Source: Tilletiaria anomala UBC 951 (lineage: Eukaryota; Basidiomycota; Exobasidiomycetes; Georgefischeriales; Tilletiariaceae). From it: DNA of 64,000 bases. Below the pieces are notes generated by a model that saw only the letters and a list, made by a program, of their open reading frames with translations, searched no databases and was not told the origin of the DNA. Shown one piece after another: positions 24,043 through 36,127 of this stretch. Where the stretch lies: contig NW_013546963.1 of assembly GCF_000711695.1 (NCBI RefSeq), forward strand, positions 1-64,000, given 5' to 3'. Position 1 is the first letter of the stretch; the number at the start of each line of letters is the position of its first letter. The translations under genes were made by a program, and so were the position numbers.

Positions 24043-24625
24043 CCTGGCCAGCCGATTCCAGGCTGCGCCGCGCTGCGCTACCCACACTAGGATGCACTTT
24101 GCAGTCTTTTTCGCGGCGGAACCTGCAGCTCAGGTTCCGAGATTAGCGTTGGCGCGAGTCTATCGCACTTGCCGAAGAAGGGAGATAGATGGTGTTGGTT
24201 GAACTGGAAGATTGGTGCGCTAGTCAGCAGTGGGTCCGTCTATTGGAGCCACGCACGAGGCCCTTTGATGGATGAGCTCGATCGCCAGCGATTTGCGAAC
24301 GTTGCCGTCCCTCTGCCAAAAGTAAAAGTAGCGCGGTTGGTAAATGTCCTGACTGCAAAATATTCGGGTAGCCAAAGCGGTAGCTTTGGTATTCAGGTGG
24401 GGCCTTTTGCATCCAAGACCTGGGGTGGATTAGGGACTGTCTGTTCAGCAACGTTCTCATTCACTCGCCGTGGCGGAATGCGGAAATAGCGCAGCCATCA
24501 TCATCATCATGTGAGAAATTCTTCGCATCTTCGTGGGCCATCTTGTTATTCATCCTTTTAGTTGCTTGCCTGGCACCCTATACATGACCCTGTATGCACA
24601 TCAGCTTGCACTTTTAACATCGAAA
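24043..24625. promoter_or_regulatory. Divergent promoter region (CDC73 / TRM4)
   Basis: This is 583 bp between divergent starts. There is a short (ATC)n run at about 24497-24511. No recognised coding exon or strong motif was seen. Confidence 0.5.
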
Positions 24626-27517
24626 ATGGGCAGGGCAAAAAGAGGAAAGCGCATCGGCGGCAGGAGAGACGGCGGCAGCACCCGGCCCCAAGGGGACACA
24701 CGGGTCGACCGCAAGCAGCAATGGTGGCTCGAGGAGGAGAATTTGCACAATGCCCGATTGGAGAAATACTATCAAGAGCAAAGGATTATTCCAGACGGAG
24801 AAGAATTTCAACAGTTCCTCGAAGCATGCAAGAAGCCACTACCAACCAGCTTCCGCATCACCGCCGGTCGGGCTTTCACCTCGCAAATCCTGCGCAGCAC
24901 GGAAGAGCACATCCCTCACTTGAGCAACATTGAGTTCGAAGGAGAGCGTCCGTCACCGCCAAGAGAGCTTCCGTGGTATCCTAGACGCCTCGGGTGGCAA
25001 TTCGATGTGAAGAAGAGTATACTTCGGAAGCAGCCCGAATTCAAGAGCCTACAGGGTTGGCTCGTGCATGAGACGGAGTCAGGCACCATCAATCGGCAAG
25101 AGGCCGTCAGCATGATTCCGCCGCTTTTCCTCAATGTCCAACATGACCACCTCGTCCTGGACATGTGTGCTGCACCGGGAAGCAAAACGGGGCAACTGCT
25201 CGAAGCAGTGCATGCACCACTACTCGCGCCTGACGGCACCACACCCGACCCAGCAACACAGTACCAAGCTGTGCCTCTTGGTCTGGTCATCGCAAATGAC
25301 TCGGATGCGCAACGTGTGTCGATGCTGAAACATCAAGTGACGCGTCTGCCCAGTCCGAATCTGATGGTCACAAACTGCGACGCTAGATTCTACCCAAATA
25401 TCACTGTCCCCTACATGGGTGCAGATGGCGAGATCCAGTACAAGGACGTCAGGTACGATCGGATTCTTGCGGATGTGCCCTGCAGTGGAGATGGGACGAT
25501 GCGGAAGAACCAGTTAATCTGGAAAGACTGGACGATGGCGAATGGTCTGGGATTGCACAAGTGAGTGATTCTAGCAAAGCTTCAGCGGGTTCTGGCCACT
25601 GTGTCGCTGACGCCACTTCGCTCTTTCGTATCTGCCCGTGAAGAATGCAGCTCCAAATCCTCATCCGTGCGATGACGCTCCTCGCTCCTGGCGGGCGCTT
25701 GGTCTACTCGACCTGCTCGCTGAATCCGATCGAGAATGAAGCCGTTGTCGCAGGTGCCCTGCGGGAGGCTGAAGCTGCGGGCTGGGACATGGAATTGATT
25801 GACACGATGGAGAGTCCGGAATTTGAGCCTTTCCGGCAGCTCAAGCGGCGTCCGGGTCTGCATCAGTGGAAGGTCTGCCCATTGAAGAACCTCGGGGCTC
25901 TCAGACAGTCCCGTGACAAGCGCGCAGCTGTGAAAGCGAGAGCTGGCCAGAGTGCCGAGGATGAGGCCAAAGCCAAGGCATCGGCTGCAGGCTCCGATGT
26001 CCAGGAAGGCAATGCACCGGTTAACAAGGTGGGAGATGAAGCACCTGCAGCAACCGAAGATGCCAACTTGCAAGTGGAAGGTTCTCAAAATGACGCATCA
26101 AGCTCCAACACCCAGATCGACTGGGTCGAATCGTGGGCCGACTTGAATGCCGAATTCCCTGTCGAGGCAAAGAAGGTCGCGAAGACACTATGGCCTCACG
26201 GAGATGAGGAACGTCTCAAGCTCGAGCGGTGCATGCGGGTCTATCCACACTTGCAGAACACCGGTGGCTTTTTTGTGGCTGTGTTGCATAAGCGTAGTCA
26301 AGGCAACCGGACCAAGGTTGATGGCAAGGGCCAAGCGAAGAGCGAGACAGCAGGAATGGCAGAGGGCATCAAACGGGCACTGGATCGTCTGGATGAGCTA
26401 CAAGATGAAAAGGCCAGCAAGGCTGCCGCTGTCTCTGCCAGCGAGAGCACCGCTGAGAAGCGTGCGCGGAGTCCAACTGACGATGCGGAATCCGAGTCCA
26501 GCTCTGTGCCGATGAAGAAGGCCAAGGCGGCAGCGGCGGATGAGAGCGAAGTTGACTCGAAACCGGGTCAAGAAGACGCCACGTACGAGTTTGCGAATGA
26601 ACTGAACCCAGCTGCATTCAAAGAAGACGCGTACAGCTATGTCGACCTTTCGCACAGAGAAACACTCGCCATTCAGGCTGCATACAGCCTGCCGACGTCT
26701 TTCATCCGCAATCTTCTCGTGCGCAACCTGACAGGCGAAGTGCAGCGAATGGTCTACTACACCAACCCGGTCATCCGCGCCATCCTTACCCAAGGACCTG
26801 AGTTCAAGAATGCACGACACAAGTATCGCGTTCCCGTCAAGCTGCGTCTGATTTTCTCTGGCAACAAAATTTTTGCCCGGCAGGGCCCCACGGCCGGCGA
26901 AGAGCGGGCCACGCTGGAGAAGTGGCGGATCGTGCGCGAGGCGACGGACATCATGAAGGGTTACATGCCGCCGCAAAGAATCGTCAAGGCGACGCTAAAG
27001 GAGCTGATGCACATGTTGCAGCTCAACTACCCGAAACTCGGTGACATCGAGATGGAGCAGCTCAAAGAGAGGCTATCGTCTGCCGACACGGGTAGCTATA
27101 TCCTCGAAGTGGACGCGGGCGTCGATGAAGGGATCGGCGCAAGACTTGACGACACGCTCAGTCTCGCCTTGTGGCGTGCACCACACAGTGTGAACATTAT
27201 GCTCGAGAAGCAGGAGAAGAGGTGAGCGACGAATGTGCTTCAAATTATCCCTTGGTAGCGGACCAACGATATTGACTATTTGCGTGGATCTTTGGTCGCC
27301 TATCAGTGCCATCTCCTTCCGCATCTTTGGCAGGGATGTCGTTGACGGAAGTACCGATCGCTACTTTACTGCGCAGCAAAAAGGGCAGAAAAAGGCAGAG
27401 AATGCGCTTGCAACTCCACCAAAAGCCAAGTCGCCAAGCGCAGAGGACGATGAAATGTTTAATGCGCCGGCTCCTGCAGCGATTGGGGATGGCGCCAATG
27501 CTGCACCACCTTCGTGA
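24626..27517 (+). CDS. TRM4: tRNA (cytosine-5) methyltransferase Trm4/NSUN2
   Basis: Nuclear enzyme that makes 5-methylcytosine in tRNAs with SAM. Exons 24626-25560, 25644-27221, 27334-27517 give 898 residues. The Nol1/Nop2/Sun core is complete: motif I DMCAAPGSKTGQLLEA (about 178), the motif IV Cys in DVPCSGDGTMRKN (about 283), and the catalytic Cys in VYSTCSLNPIENEAVV (about 332-347, exon 2). The N-terminal ARLEKYYQ and LPTSFRI blocks are typical of the family. A fungal C-terminal region follows, with an acidic/Lys-rich insert (about 420-620). Exon 3 was chosen because it keeps frame and gives a hydrophilic tail (VVDGSTDRYFTAQQKGQKK). The start at 24626 fits MGRAKRGKR better than the upstream in-frame Met. 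Its 3' end is 97 bp from the convergent ADIP-like gene. Confidence 0.95.
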
Positions 27518-27614
27518 AAGTGTCATTCCACTTCACAAGATGGGTGCGACATGACTTTTTTCTGAATATGTACTTTTCAATGCAACTAGGCAGCCAACAT
27601 GAGGTTCTTCTACA

Positions 27615-30025
27615 CTATGCCACCTTGGCCCGTCGTGCGATCGAGCTCTTCGTACCAGACATAGATGGTGCGCCTAGAAGCTTCCTGCGCGTAGGTGCCG
27701 CTGCTGCAGACTTTATCGCAGCAGGCGGGTCTGCGTCGCCGTCTTTGGCCTGTTCACTCAACGAAGCGATGCGCGCCGAGCTCCTGCGCCGCCGTCGGTC
27801 ATTATTCACGTCTTCGTGATTGGCTAGTGGCGGACGCGAAAGGTGCGGATCCTCGCTCGCGGGCCCGGCGTTGCTTGACCCGCTCTTTCGAGCCGAGCGC
27901 TCGGTTCGGAGGCGCTTGCTTGTCGCGGCAGCATCCGAGCTCGGGGCTTGCTGTTGAGAAGATGACTGCAGGTTGTCGGGTTCGCCTTCAGCTTTGCGCT
28001 TGATCGCGCCGCTGCTCTTGAAAGAAGTACCAGAGGCATGTATGCCTGCAAAGCGTGAAAGTTTCGCTGACGCTGACTTCCAAATGTCCACCGTCGCTTC
28101 TTCCCCATGGTCAATGACCGTCCCATCACCTGCATCGGCTTCGGGACGAGGCAGCGCAGTTGCCATTCGATCTGAAGACTCAGGTTGCATGTTTTGGAGG
28201 AGAAGCGAGTCACGGCGCCGTTTCCTCGAGACGTGCTTCGAGAAGCTTAGGTCATTCGACGCATCGCCTTGCTCGGGTGCAGAGTCGAGTGCAGTGTCCA
28301 TGCGACGGCCGGAGCGGCTGCTGTGTGATTGGCGCATTCTGCCAGAGCTGCTCTTGGAGGCCATGGGGGTGTTGGCGACGCTGCCGGGAGAATTTGCTTC
28401 TGCTGGCCTCTCGGCCAAAAGCATGGCCTTGGCTTGCTCAAGCTCCTGCCGTTGCATGATGTACCTCTGCTTCTCTTCTTCCAACTCCTTGAGCTTCTCG
28501 GTAAGCTCACGCCTCTCTGTGACATCTGAGCCTTTTCTGTCTTTCCGTTTGTTGCTCAAGCCAGGAAGCATTGGAACGTCCAGTCGTCGGTCTTCGCGCT
28601 GTCTGTACATCTCCAAGAGACCACGCGTGGCAACATGTGCCTCTTCGCTCTGCTCGAGCAATTGTGCTTGTCTTTCGCATGAAGCTTGCACACTCTTCAA
28701 CTTCTCTTGCGCCGCGAACAGCTGCCTCCTCAGTTCGTCCATGCTGATGCTGCTGCTACTGCTTGACGCGCTCGTTGAAGCGCTCGCGGACGATGAACGG
28801 GCATGGGCGCTTCCGTTTGCCTCGTTCCACGCTTCCTCGCTGATCTTGAGCTTGGCCTTGCTGAGTAAGCGCTGCAGACTAGCGCTGCGGTCGCTTTTGA
28901 GCGCCTCAAGCTGGTCGCCTTGGTGGCGGACTTCCTGCAAGGCGTCCAAGAGGGCTGTGAACGCTGGGTGCTCGGTACCTGCGTTTGCTCTTGAAAGCTG
29001 GAACTGTGGTGGAAAGAGATCGCCGATGAAAGCAGTTGTGTTGGTGGTCGAGGACAACAACACGTTCTCGATAGCTCTATTCTTTCCGGAAGGCTTTTTG
29101 CCGCCATCCCCGCTTTCAAGCTCGACCCTTTCGTAACCTACGTGGAAGGAGAGCTTCCTGCCTGCTTCGCGCAATGCGTTGATGCTCTCGACGGATAACA
29201 TCTTGAGCGCGATGATCTCATCCAGGTGCTTGCTCCGCTCTTCTTCCAGTTCCTTGACCTGGTCCATCGCCAACTGACCAGCTGTTGATTGCTCAGGGAG
29301 CTCGACCCTTGAGCCTTCTGCATGACTGAAGACACCGCCGATTACTCGTACGTCTGCTGCACAGCCCTTAGCCATTAACGCCTGCGTTGACAGCTCGCTG
29401 AGCTTGGAACGCAGATTCTCAGATTTGCGCTCGGCCCTGACCTTTGCCTGCACTGAAGCTTGCTTGATGGAGGCCACATCCCGTCTCAGCCGCAAGAGAT
29501 CGTCACGAGTCGATCGATGAGATGCTGTCTCTCGCGAAAGCTCGTGCGTAACGGAGCTGTGTACCCGCGACCAGGGTGAGGTGGCGGACCTAGGATCAGC
29601 GCTTACATCCTCTTCCTATCACGGCACTGCACTCACCCAACTTTCACCAGCGCTGCCGTCTCCTTTCTTTGGGCCTCGAGCCTGGTTTCAATCTCCTCGG
29701 CTAATGCTTTGCCCTTCCGCTCCAGGCTGCTCTCCAGCACACGGACTTTCGCCGCTAGGTTCGCCTTCATTTCCAAATCCATATCACGCTCGGCGAGAAT
29801 GGTGGTCAGGAGGTCCGCAATGGTCTCGAGCTTATCGCCGCGCGATGAGTCTGACGAATCGGTTCTTGGTGCTGCATCTTCACTTTTCGAAATCGAGAAG
29901 TCCAGTGGCGTCTTGATGTATCCGCGAGCGATGAGGATCGCATTGAGATGCTCGAGGCCGGCGCGGGGGTGCTGCTCAGCTGCGTCAACCTCCATAGTCG
30001 ACGATCCTGCTGTCAGCGTCCTCAT
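27615..30025 (-). CDS. ADIP/Msd1-like coiled-coil protein
   Basis: Likely the fungal relative of SSX2IP/ADIP and S. pombe Msd1, which act at spindle pole bodies. Exons 30025-29637 and 29589-27615 give 787 residues; a second Met at residue 11 (29995) could be the start. The N-terminus HLNAILIARGYIKTPLDF resembles the conserved opening of the ADIP family. Long coiled coils follow (about 60-230 and 330-470; for example LEEEKQRYIMQRQELEQAKA). The last third is Ser/Arg/Lys-rich and disordered. The 47-nt intron keeps frame and joins two coiled-coil segments. The family call rests mainly on the N-terminal block and architecture, so it is moderate. A plus-strand open frame across 27973-29136 is a shadow. 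Confidence 0.65.
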
Positions 30026-30520
30026 TGGATGGAGCCTTGAAGTGTCCTTGAGTAGGTAACCGACACGTGCATTCGTGAATTTTTCACGGGCTGGGCCGCT
30101 TGATGGTGCAGATATGCTATCAAAATGTAGTAGGAGACCTCAATGCATATGTACCATGCACACTCGAGGCGTAGAACAAGAGGCTCGAGGATGGGGATGG
30201 AGGTTGTTGTTGCTCAGTCGGCGCGTCTCGACGCGAATGATGATGCACTAGTCAAATGAGCGCTGAGGTCTCAGTCTCATCACGTGATCTTGTTCGCACA
30301 AAAAAAATTGTGTTGGTACCGTCTCCAGACCTGATAATTTTGTCGTGAATTAAAGTCGAGCTCCCAAAACGGCCAGCAATATGTACTAAGACAGTCGAAA
30401 GCAAATGATTGGTTCGTCTGCCAGTTGAGGTACCTCCTTTTACGTCTTTTGCTTTCAGTATCGGGACTAGGATCGGCTACGATCATCTCGACCCTACCCA
30501 AATTGGAAAAATAGAGAGCC
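30026..30520. promoter_or_regulatory. Divergent promoter region (ADIP-like / ankyrin gene)
   Basis: This is 495 bp between divergent starts. It holds a near-palindromic GTGAATTTTTCAC (30075-30087), GCGCGTCTCGACGCGA (30221-30236, two inverted ACGCG-type cores) and the palindrome ATCACGTGAT (30279-30288). ACGCGA on the plus strand is an MCB/SCB-like core. No coding exon was seen. Confidence 0.5.
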
Positions 30521-31363
30521 ATGGCAACCGAAAACGTCGTTGCCGGGGTGAAGCTGGCCGAGGAGGAGATCGATGATATCCTCTTCTTCGCCCGAGCAGG
30601 CCAGCTCGAGGAGCTGCAGGAAACGTTCGATGAGCTCTGCAAGAAACACTCATCGGCAGAGAGAAGCGTAGATGAGCTCAAGGAAAACATCATCAAGGCG
30701 ACTAGAAATGAAACGGGCAACACGGCACTGCATTACTGCTGTGCCAATGGACATAAGGGTGAGTGCCTACGTGTGAACTCACGCCGCTTGGTCGTTTACA
30801 CATAAATGCTGCTATCCACAGGCGTCGCAGACTATCTAATACCATCCAGCTCGCTTAGCACCTTGTTGGCGCAAAATGAAGCGGGGAATACACCGTTGCA
30901 TTGGGCAGCACTCAATGGACACGTGGAAGTCGTGCAGTCGCTTGTCGATGCGATCGAGAAAGCCGAATTATCGCAAGACGCAGCCAAATTATCAGTATCT
31001 GAAGAGCAGCCAGGCGCAGCATTTCAAGCGCCAGCAGAAGCAGTGCCGACAGCAGCAGCACAGCAAGAACAAGCTTCGCACGCAGCGTCTCACGACCCAG
31101 AAGATCCACCCCCTCCACCTCCCGCATGGGACATTCGCAACAAAGCAGGCCGAGGCCCAATGTCCGAGGCGCAGCTCAACTCGCAGGAGAAGGTGGTGCA
31201 ATTCTTGCTGGAGCGTATGGTCGTTGGGAGCAACCAGAATGGCGGGAGCAGGGCAGATGGCGAGTCAACAAAAGAAGTGGCCCCAGATGAGGACGTAGGT
31301 GAGGAGCCGGCGGAAGCGACAGCGACTGTGAATGGCTCTACCGAGAATGCAACTTCGTCTTGA
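30521..31363 (+). CDS. Ankyrin-repeat protein
   Basis: Small soluble ankyrin protein, 259 residues from exons 30521-30758 and 30822-31363. The N-terminal helices (EEIDDILFFARAGQLEELQETF) lead into two clear repeats: NETGNTALHYCCANGHKGVADYL (joined across the intron) and NEAGNTPLHWAALNGHVEVVQSLV. A Pro/Ala/Gln-rich insert follows, then a third, degenerate repeat (WDIRNKAGRGPMSEAQLN, VVQFLLERMV). The architecture matches the Yar1/YCR051W type of fungal ankyrin proteins, where Yar1 is a chaperone for ribosomal protein Rps3. That role is only an inference. The gene ends 58 bp from the NOP12 stop on the other strand. Confidence 0.8.
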
Positions 31364-31421
31364 TGCACTCCATGTGATATCGCATGCAAAATTGTATTTT
31401 AAATTCATGGCAAGAAAGACA

Positions 31422-34020
31422 TCAGCGCCCGCTGGCGCTACTCTTTTTCTTCCCTTTCTCCTCCTTCTTGCGCTTGCCGCCTGTTCCTGCACCCGGCCTA
31501 CCCTTCTTCGCGGCCTTGCCCTGCTTGAGCTTCACCTTTCCCGATGCATTCGCATCAGCGTCCAGCATCTTGTTCGCGATCGCCTTTCTCTGCTTCTTCT
31601 CCAGCCTGCGCGCCTGCCTTTCGGCATCAGCCTTCTTCAGCGCAGAACGCGTCTCCTTGTCCAGCAACCGATACTCGGCGGATGTCTTGTCGGCAGCACC
31701 ACCGGTCGGCGCTGCTTGGACGCCGCTGTTCCTAGAAGCGGCGCCGTCGGTGGAGAAGCGCTGTGAACGCTTGCTGACCGGACTACCCGTCAGGCGGTTC
31801 GCCGCCGTGGCCCCGTGCTTATTGTCTCTTGAGCCAACCATGTAAGGCGACGTGCCGCCAGGAGTCGGCGCGCCTGTCGAGCGCCTTCGAACGCCCGGTG
31901 TATCGCGTATAGCGGGACTTGATTGCCCATTGTAGCGTGGCGAAGAACCGGCGCCGCTGTTGGTCCTTGCACCGAACGAGACAGCCTTCCTTGCTGAAGC
32001 AGTGGCAGATTTCGTGGTAGCCTTGCAGCGCGAGACACGGATGGGGCGCTTCATAAATTTGAGCTTTCGCTTGAAGTCGACCTTATTGCCTGATGCATCT
32101 TCCACCGCCTTCCGGGGCGCTGACTTCTGGTGCTGTTGATTTCCAGCTCCTCTCGCCCCGGACCGAGTTGGCGATGATTGCGCCAGGAAAGCTTGCTCAG
32201 CCTCATGGATGGCCATAACCTCATCTACGCATGCGTCGTCGATAAATCGCACATACGCAAAGCCCTTCCCTAACTGCGTTGCGCGATCGCGCACTATTCG
32301 CACGGAACGGACCCACGTTGGCGTCGACATGTCAGAGGAAGGCGGGCATGGTCCTCGCTCCCCAGTCACCAGGCCTTCGAAGAAAGCACGAAGATCCTCT
32401 TCTTTGGCCGTAAAATCGAGGTTGCCGACGAATACCGTGCGCTTTGGGTCAGCGTCTCCTAGTCCAGACCCGGTGAGCAGGTCCATAATCTTTGGTGCAT
32501 TTGCTGCCAAAATGTTCGCGTTGTTGTCTTCTTCCTTTTGAGCTTGCCTTACGATGCCGACAGCATTAGCTGTCTCTTCACCAGCGAGTCTAACTGCAAG
32601 ATCGGTCCGGAGATGACGATCCAAGAAGAGGGTGCCATCTGCACTCGCGGCGAGCGCTGCAGCAAGGATGCGTGCGGGTGAAATCGCTTTCTCTGACGTG
32701 GCAGCGTCTTCTTTTGGCGACTTTCCCACGTCCACAGCGAGTGTCATGTACGCATTGACGCTGGTGGCATTCGTATTGAGATCCTGCTTGATGAACGCAA
32801 CCTTGCGTTTCTGGCTCGGTCTGAGAAACTGGACGCTGTCTGGGTTGAGTCCGCGATCTTCTGCCGCGAGCGCTGCGACCGCCTGTCGATGTGCCAGCGA
32901 ACGCTCATTCTTTCGCTCAAGTGCTGCAGCTTCCGCTGCAGAAGCGGCGGAAGAAGTATAATCGCCGGTTGGGACAGAGAAAGGTATGGAGCGGAAGCGG
33001 AGCGAGCTGATCGCGGCGACATCGAGGCCCACAAGGCATGAGGCCATGTGGCGCTTAAGGCTCTTTTGATGGGGCTGCAGAAAAATGGCATACCCGCTTC
33101 AGCAGCTGAATTTGCGTAAAAAACGTTCACACGCACACACTCACCCTGGATTTGACAACCTCGATGGGAAGGTTGCCAATGAATATCGTCCGTCTATTTT
33201 GCTCTTCCTGCTCCTGCTTGGTCAATTGTTTTTTCTCCTTGGTATTTCCAGTGGCCTTGGCTTTTTGCTTTTCTTCCGACAGCCCGGCCTGGACCAGGTT
33301 ATCAATGCTGGTCGCTTCTTTCTGAACACCCTCTTCTCCTTCTTCTGAGTCTGACTCGTCGGAATTGTCCTCCACCGAATCATCATCCCCATCGTCCAAG
33401 TTCTCCAGAGCCTCATTCAAGGCTTCCAGCTCTGCGTCCTCATCTTCTTCGGCTAGGCCATTGATCATGCTCGATTCACTCTGCTCGCCATCTAGATCCT
33501 TCTCATCTTCTTCATCTTCATCTGCATCATCGCCATCCTCCTCTTCCTCTGATCCCCGTTTTCCATCTCCCGCCGCCCCTTCGCGCGCTGCGGCCTTCTG
33601 TCCGTCAGACTCTGCGACGGATGGGTGCGTGGGCGCTGGCGAAGGTACAGGAGCGATCGGCCGTGGCGCCTTAGCAGCAGTCGAAAAGATGCTGTCTAGC
33701 TCAGAGTCGAAAGTGGAGTTCTCCTTGGCGGCGGCGAGAAAAGGCGCGCCAATGCCAGAATCACCACTACTCCCATCCTTCGCTTTGTCCTTTCTCTTGC
33801 CCTTTTCGCTGGATTCATGCCGCTTGCCCTTCTTGGTATTTTTTTCTTTCTTGGAAGCTGCTTGCGATGTGGCTAAAACTCCCTCATTTTGGCCAGTCGC
33901 CTGTGTTTGATCATCTTTCTTCGCTTTCTTGGCCTTGTGACCTGCGTCCACGTCTGCACGGCCGTTTGCGAGTCCTGAAGGCTGCGCTGCTGCGGTTTGC
34001 GCCGCTCGTTTCTTGCCCAT
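31422..34020 (-). CDS. NOP12: Nop12-type nucleolar RNA-binding protein
   Basis: Nucleolar factor for 60S (5.8S/25S rRNA) maturation. Exons 34020-33145 and 33074-31422 give 842 residues. An acidic, Lys-rich N-terminus (long Asp/Glu runs, about 150-230) precedes the first RRM, whose RNP2 strand RRTIFIGNLPIEVVKS is followed across the intron by SLKRHM. The second RRM has RNP2 TVFVGNLDFTAKEEDLRAFF and RNP1 GKGFAYVRF. The linker FIKQDLNTNATSVNAYMTL is the Nop12 hallmark. The C-terminal 300 residues are Ser/Lys/Arg-rich, ending in a basic nucleolar-type tail. An AAAAATTT (34219-34226), like the RRPE box of ribosome-biogenesis genes, lies about 200 bp upstream. Confidence 0.91.
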
Positions 34021-34649
34021 TTTTGCCAGCTACGACCGTCAATCCACGAAGTACGATCACCTGATCGCTGTCAGACCGGACCAGTACTGGGTGGAAGATG
34101 CGAATGAAGACGTAACCCTCTGAGTGATGCACGCATTGAATCCAACAGCATCACACCTCGATCACCAAATCTGCATCAAGAGCTTCGAATTGGAATCGTT
34201 GAGTGTGGATCAATCAGCAAAAATTTCTGGTGCGTTCCGCTTTCTGCAGACCGCAACCACGCCCGCAATTTCGGTCAATTTTTGGAGGGAGGGTTGTGCA
34301 ATCCGGTGAATAACCGAAGCAAATCCCGGAGATCAGCGGTGCCGAAAGCGCGCGTGTGCGAAAACAAGGGCCTCCCACTTTTCTCGAGCTTTTCATATCA
34401 CACATCTTCCACCCACTGCACGCTTCCAGTGACAAGGTCTGACCAGTAAAAGACCTTAGTTTCTTTGCATGGCAGAATCTCTGGGGTCTGTGGAGAGCTG
34501 TATCACTATGATAGGAGCCGTGGAAGCTAGGCTCACAACTGTGAAACCCGACGGGGTCCTCGCATATGAATCATGTCACTCTTGATTTTCTAGTGCCACC
34601 GACTGAATACATGCGCAAGACAAAGTCTGGAGCTTTGGTTGCGAAAGAC
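34021..34649. promoter_or_regulatory. Region between NOP12 start and ATP4 stop
   Basis: This is 629 bp on the upstream side of NOP12 and the downstream side of ATP4. It holds AAAAATTT at 34219-34226, matching the RRPE consensus core of ribosome-biogenesis promoters. No coding exon was seen. Confidence 0.45.
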
Positions 34650-36127
34650 TCAGAGCTTCTTGGCCTTGACGAGCTCTACAAGTCGATGCGAGGCGAGAGG
34701 GAAATTTCAGTATCAATTCGTGTACGATTAGCTCTAGGGCGCAGGAGAGACTCACGCTCAACCTCAGCAATGGCATTGTCGAGGATCTGCTTTTGCATCT
34801 TGTCATCATTGAGCGCGTCCTGAACTTTACGCACGACAGCCTCGGTAAGCAGCCTCTGCTCGGCCTCGCGCTCCTGCGCCTCGAACCTGACCCAGCTGTC
34901 AAGAACAGCCTTGACCTCGCTAGCGATCTTGGTGCGCTGCGACAGCTCGAACACCTCCTTCTCCGTCTGAGCGGTCTCCTTTGCGATCGAGTAGAGCGAC
35001 TTGGTGATGTCGACCACATCCTTTTGCTGAGAGACCGAGTCGATGCGCGCTTGCACTGCGTCGGTGTGCTCCTTACGAGCGCCGTTCAAGATGCCGCCAA
35101 TTTTCTGAATGCGTGGGGCAGCAAAAGATTCAGTACGCAATCCGATAAAGTGTTCGCTGTGTCACAGGTACGCGCTCCGAGCGCTCCCATCGTACGTGCT
35201 CTCTGCGCGTATCATCAGAACATGGCGCCGCGTTGCCTCCTCCCATTAAGTCTCGCTATGATCCTTCGCGTGTGGATTTGTGCCTTTGGGCCGGCTCCAT
35301 CCAGATGGGGCAGTCCAGTCGTGGAATTTTAGAAGCAATATCTCCCTTGTTCCTGTCCATCTTTGCGTCCCAATCTTCGAATCCTCCTACCGCGTGCGTA
35401 GGAGCCCACACAGTGCACCGGTCTCATCTGTGTAACTGCCTTGTCGCACCACAATCCGTAGCAAAGGGCCAACCGCAGAAACTCACCTCGATCTGCGAAT
35501 CCGCCCACTCCTTGTACGGCCCCGTGACAGCCCGGCCGACGAGGGTGGCGAAAACGAGGAAGCCGACAGCAATGACGGTTTCTGTAATGTACGCATCCGC
35601 AAGTGGAGCATGTCAGTCCCTTTCTGCCCGTCTCTCGCCTAAGCAGCGACAATCCCTTCACTCCGCGCGGCGAAGATCGGCAGGACATACCTTCATTGGC
35701 GACGTAGAGCTCGTTGCTGACAGCAAGCGCGGTAGCGCCAGTGCCGAGCGTGACCCATCCTGTCTTGGAGATCAGCGAGTTGCCCGGTAGGGCATCGAGC
35801 AAGGAGGAAGCCTTGGCTTCTGGCGAAGGCTTGTCCGAGTAGAAGCGCACGCTGGCGGCGGCCGGGGCAGGGGCCAGACGTGCGGATAGGACTCGCGCGG
35901 CGGGCGAAGCGACCCTAGAGAGTGAAGCTGCAAATGCCAATGAGAGCACTTGTTAGTACAGGGTAGCTCGCAGGCGGTGAAGTTCTAATGAGGATGCCGT
36001 GACCGGGACATCCTCAAAAAAGAAGACAGCGACAGGATGCGTCCACCCCCCCCTCCCCCCCCGTGCGCCGCCGGTTAACCAGCAGCAAAGACTTACATGA
36101 CCTCTGTGCTGCAAGACGGAATGCCAT
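34650..36127 (-). CDS. ATP4: ATP synthase F0 subunit b (peripheral stalk), mitochondrial
   Basis: Stator-stalk subunit of the mitochondrial ATP synthase. Five exons: 36127-36097, 35927-35691, 35581-35487, 35104-34756, 34675-34650, giving 245 residues. The N-terminus (MAFRLAAQRSSSLSRVASPA) is an Arg/Ser-rich presequence. Two membrane segments follow: TGWVTLGTGATALAVSNELYV and ETVIAVGFLVFATLVGRAV, the latter starting exactly at exon 3. The stalk helix is very well conserved (ARIDSVSQQKDVVDITKSLY, AVLDSWVRFEAQEREAEQR, ending EVEQLVKAKKL). The first and last exons are only 31 and 26 nt. Intron 3 is 382 nt, long for this genome. All junctions keep frame. A TATA-like CTATATAG lies about 76 bp upstream. 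Confidence 0.94.

Noticed and set aside
27973-29136. 387-codon plus-strand open frame antisense to the ADIP-like gene
   Set aside because: Ser/Leu/Cys-rich composition is the mirror of the coiled-coil codons on the other strand; no domain.
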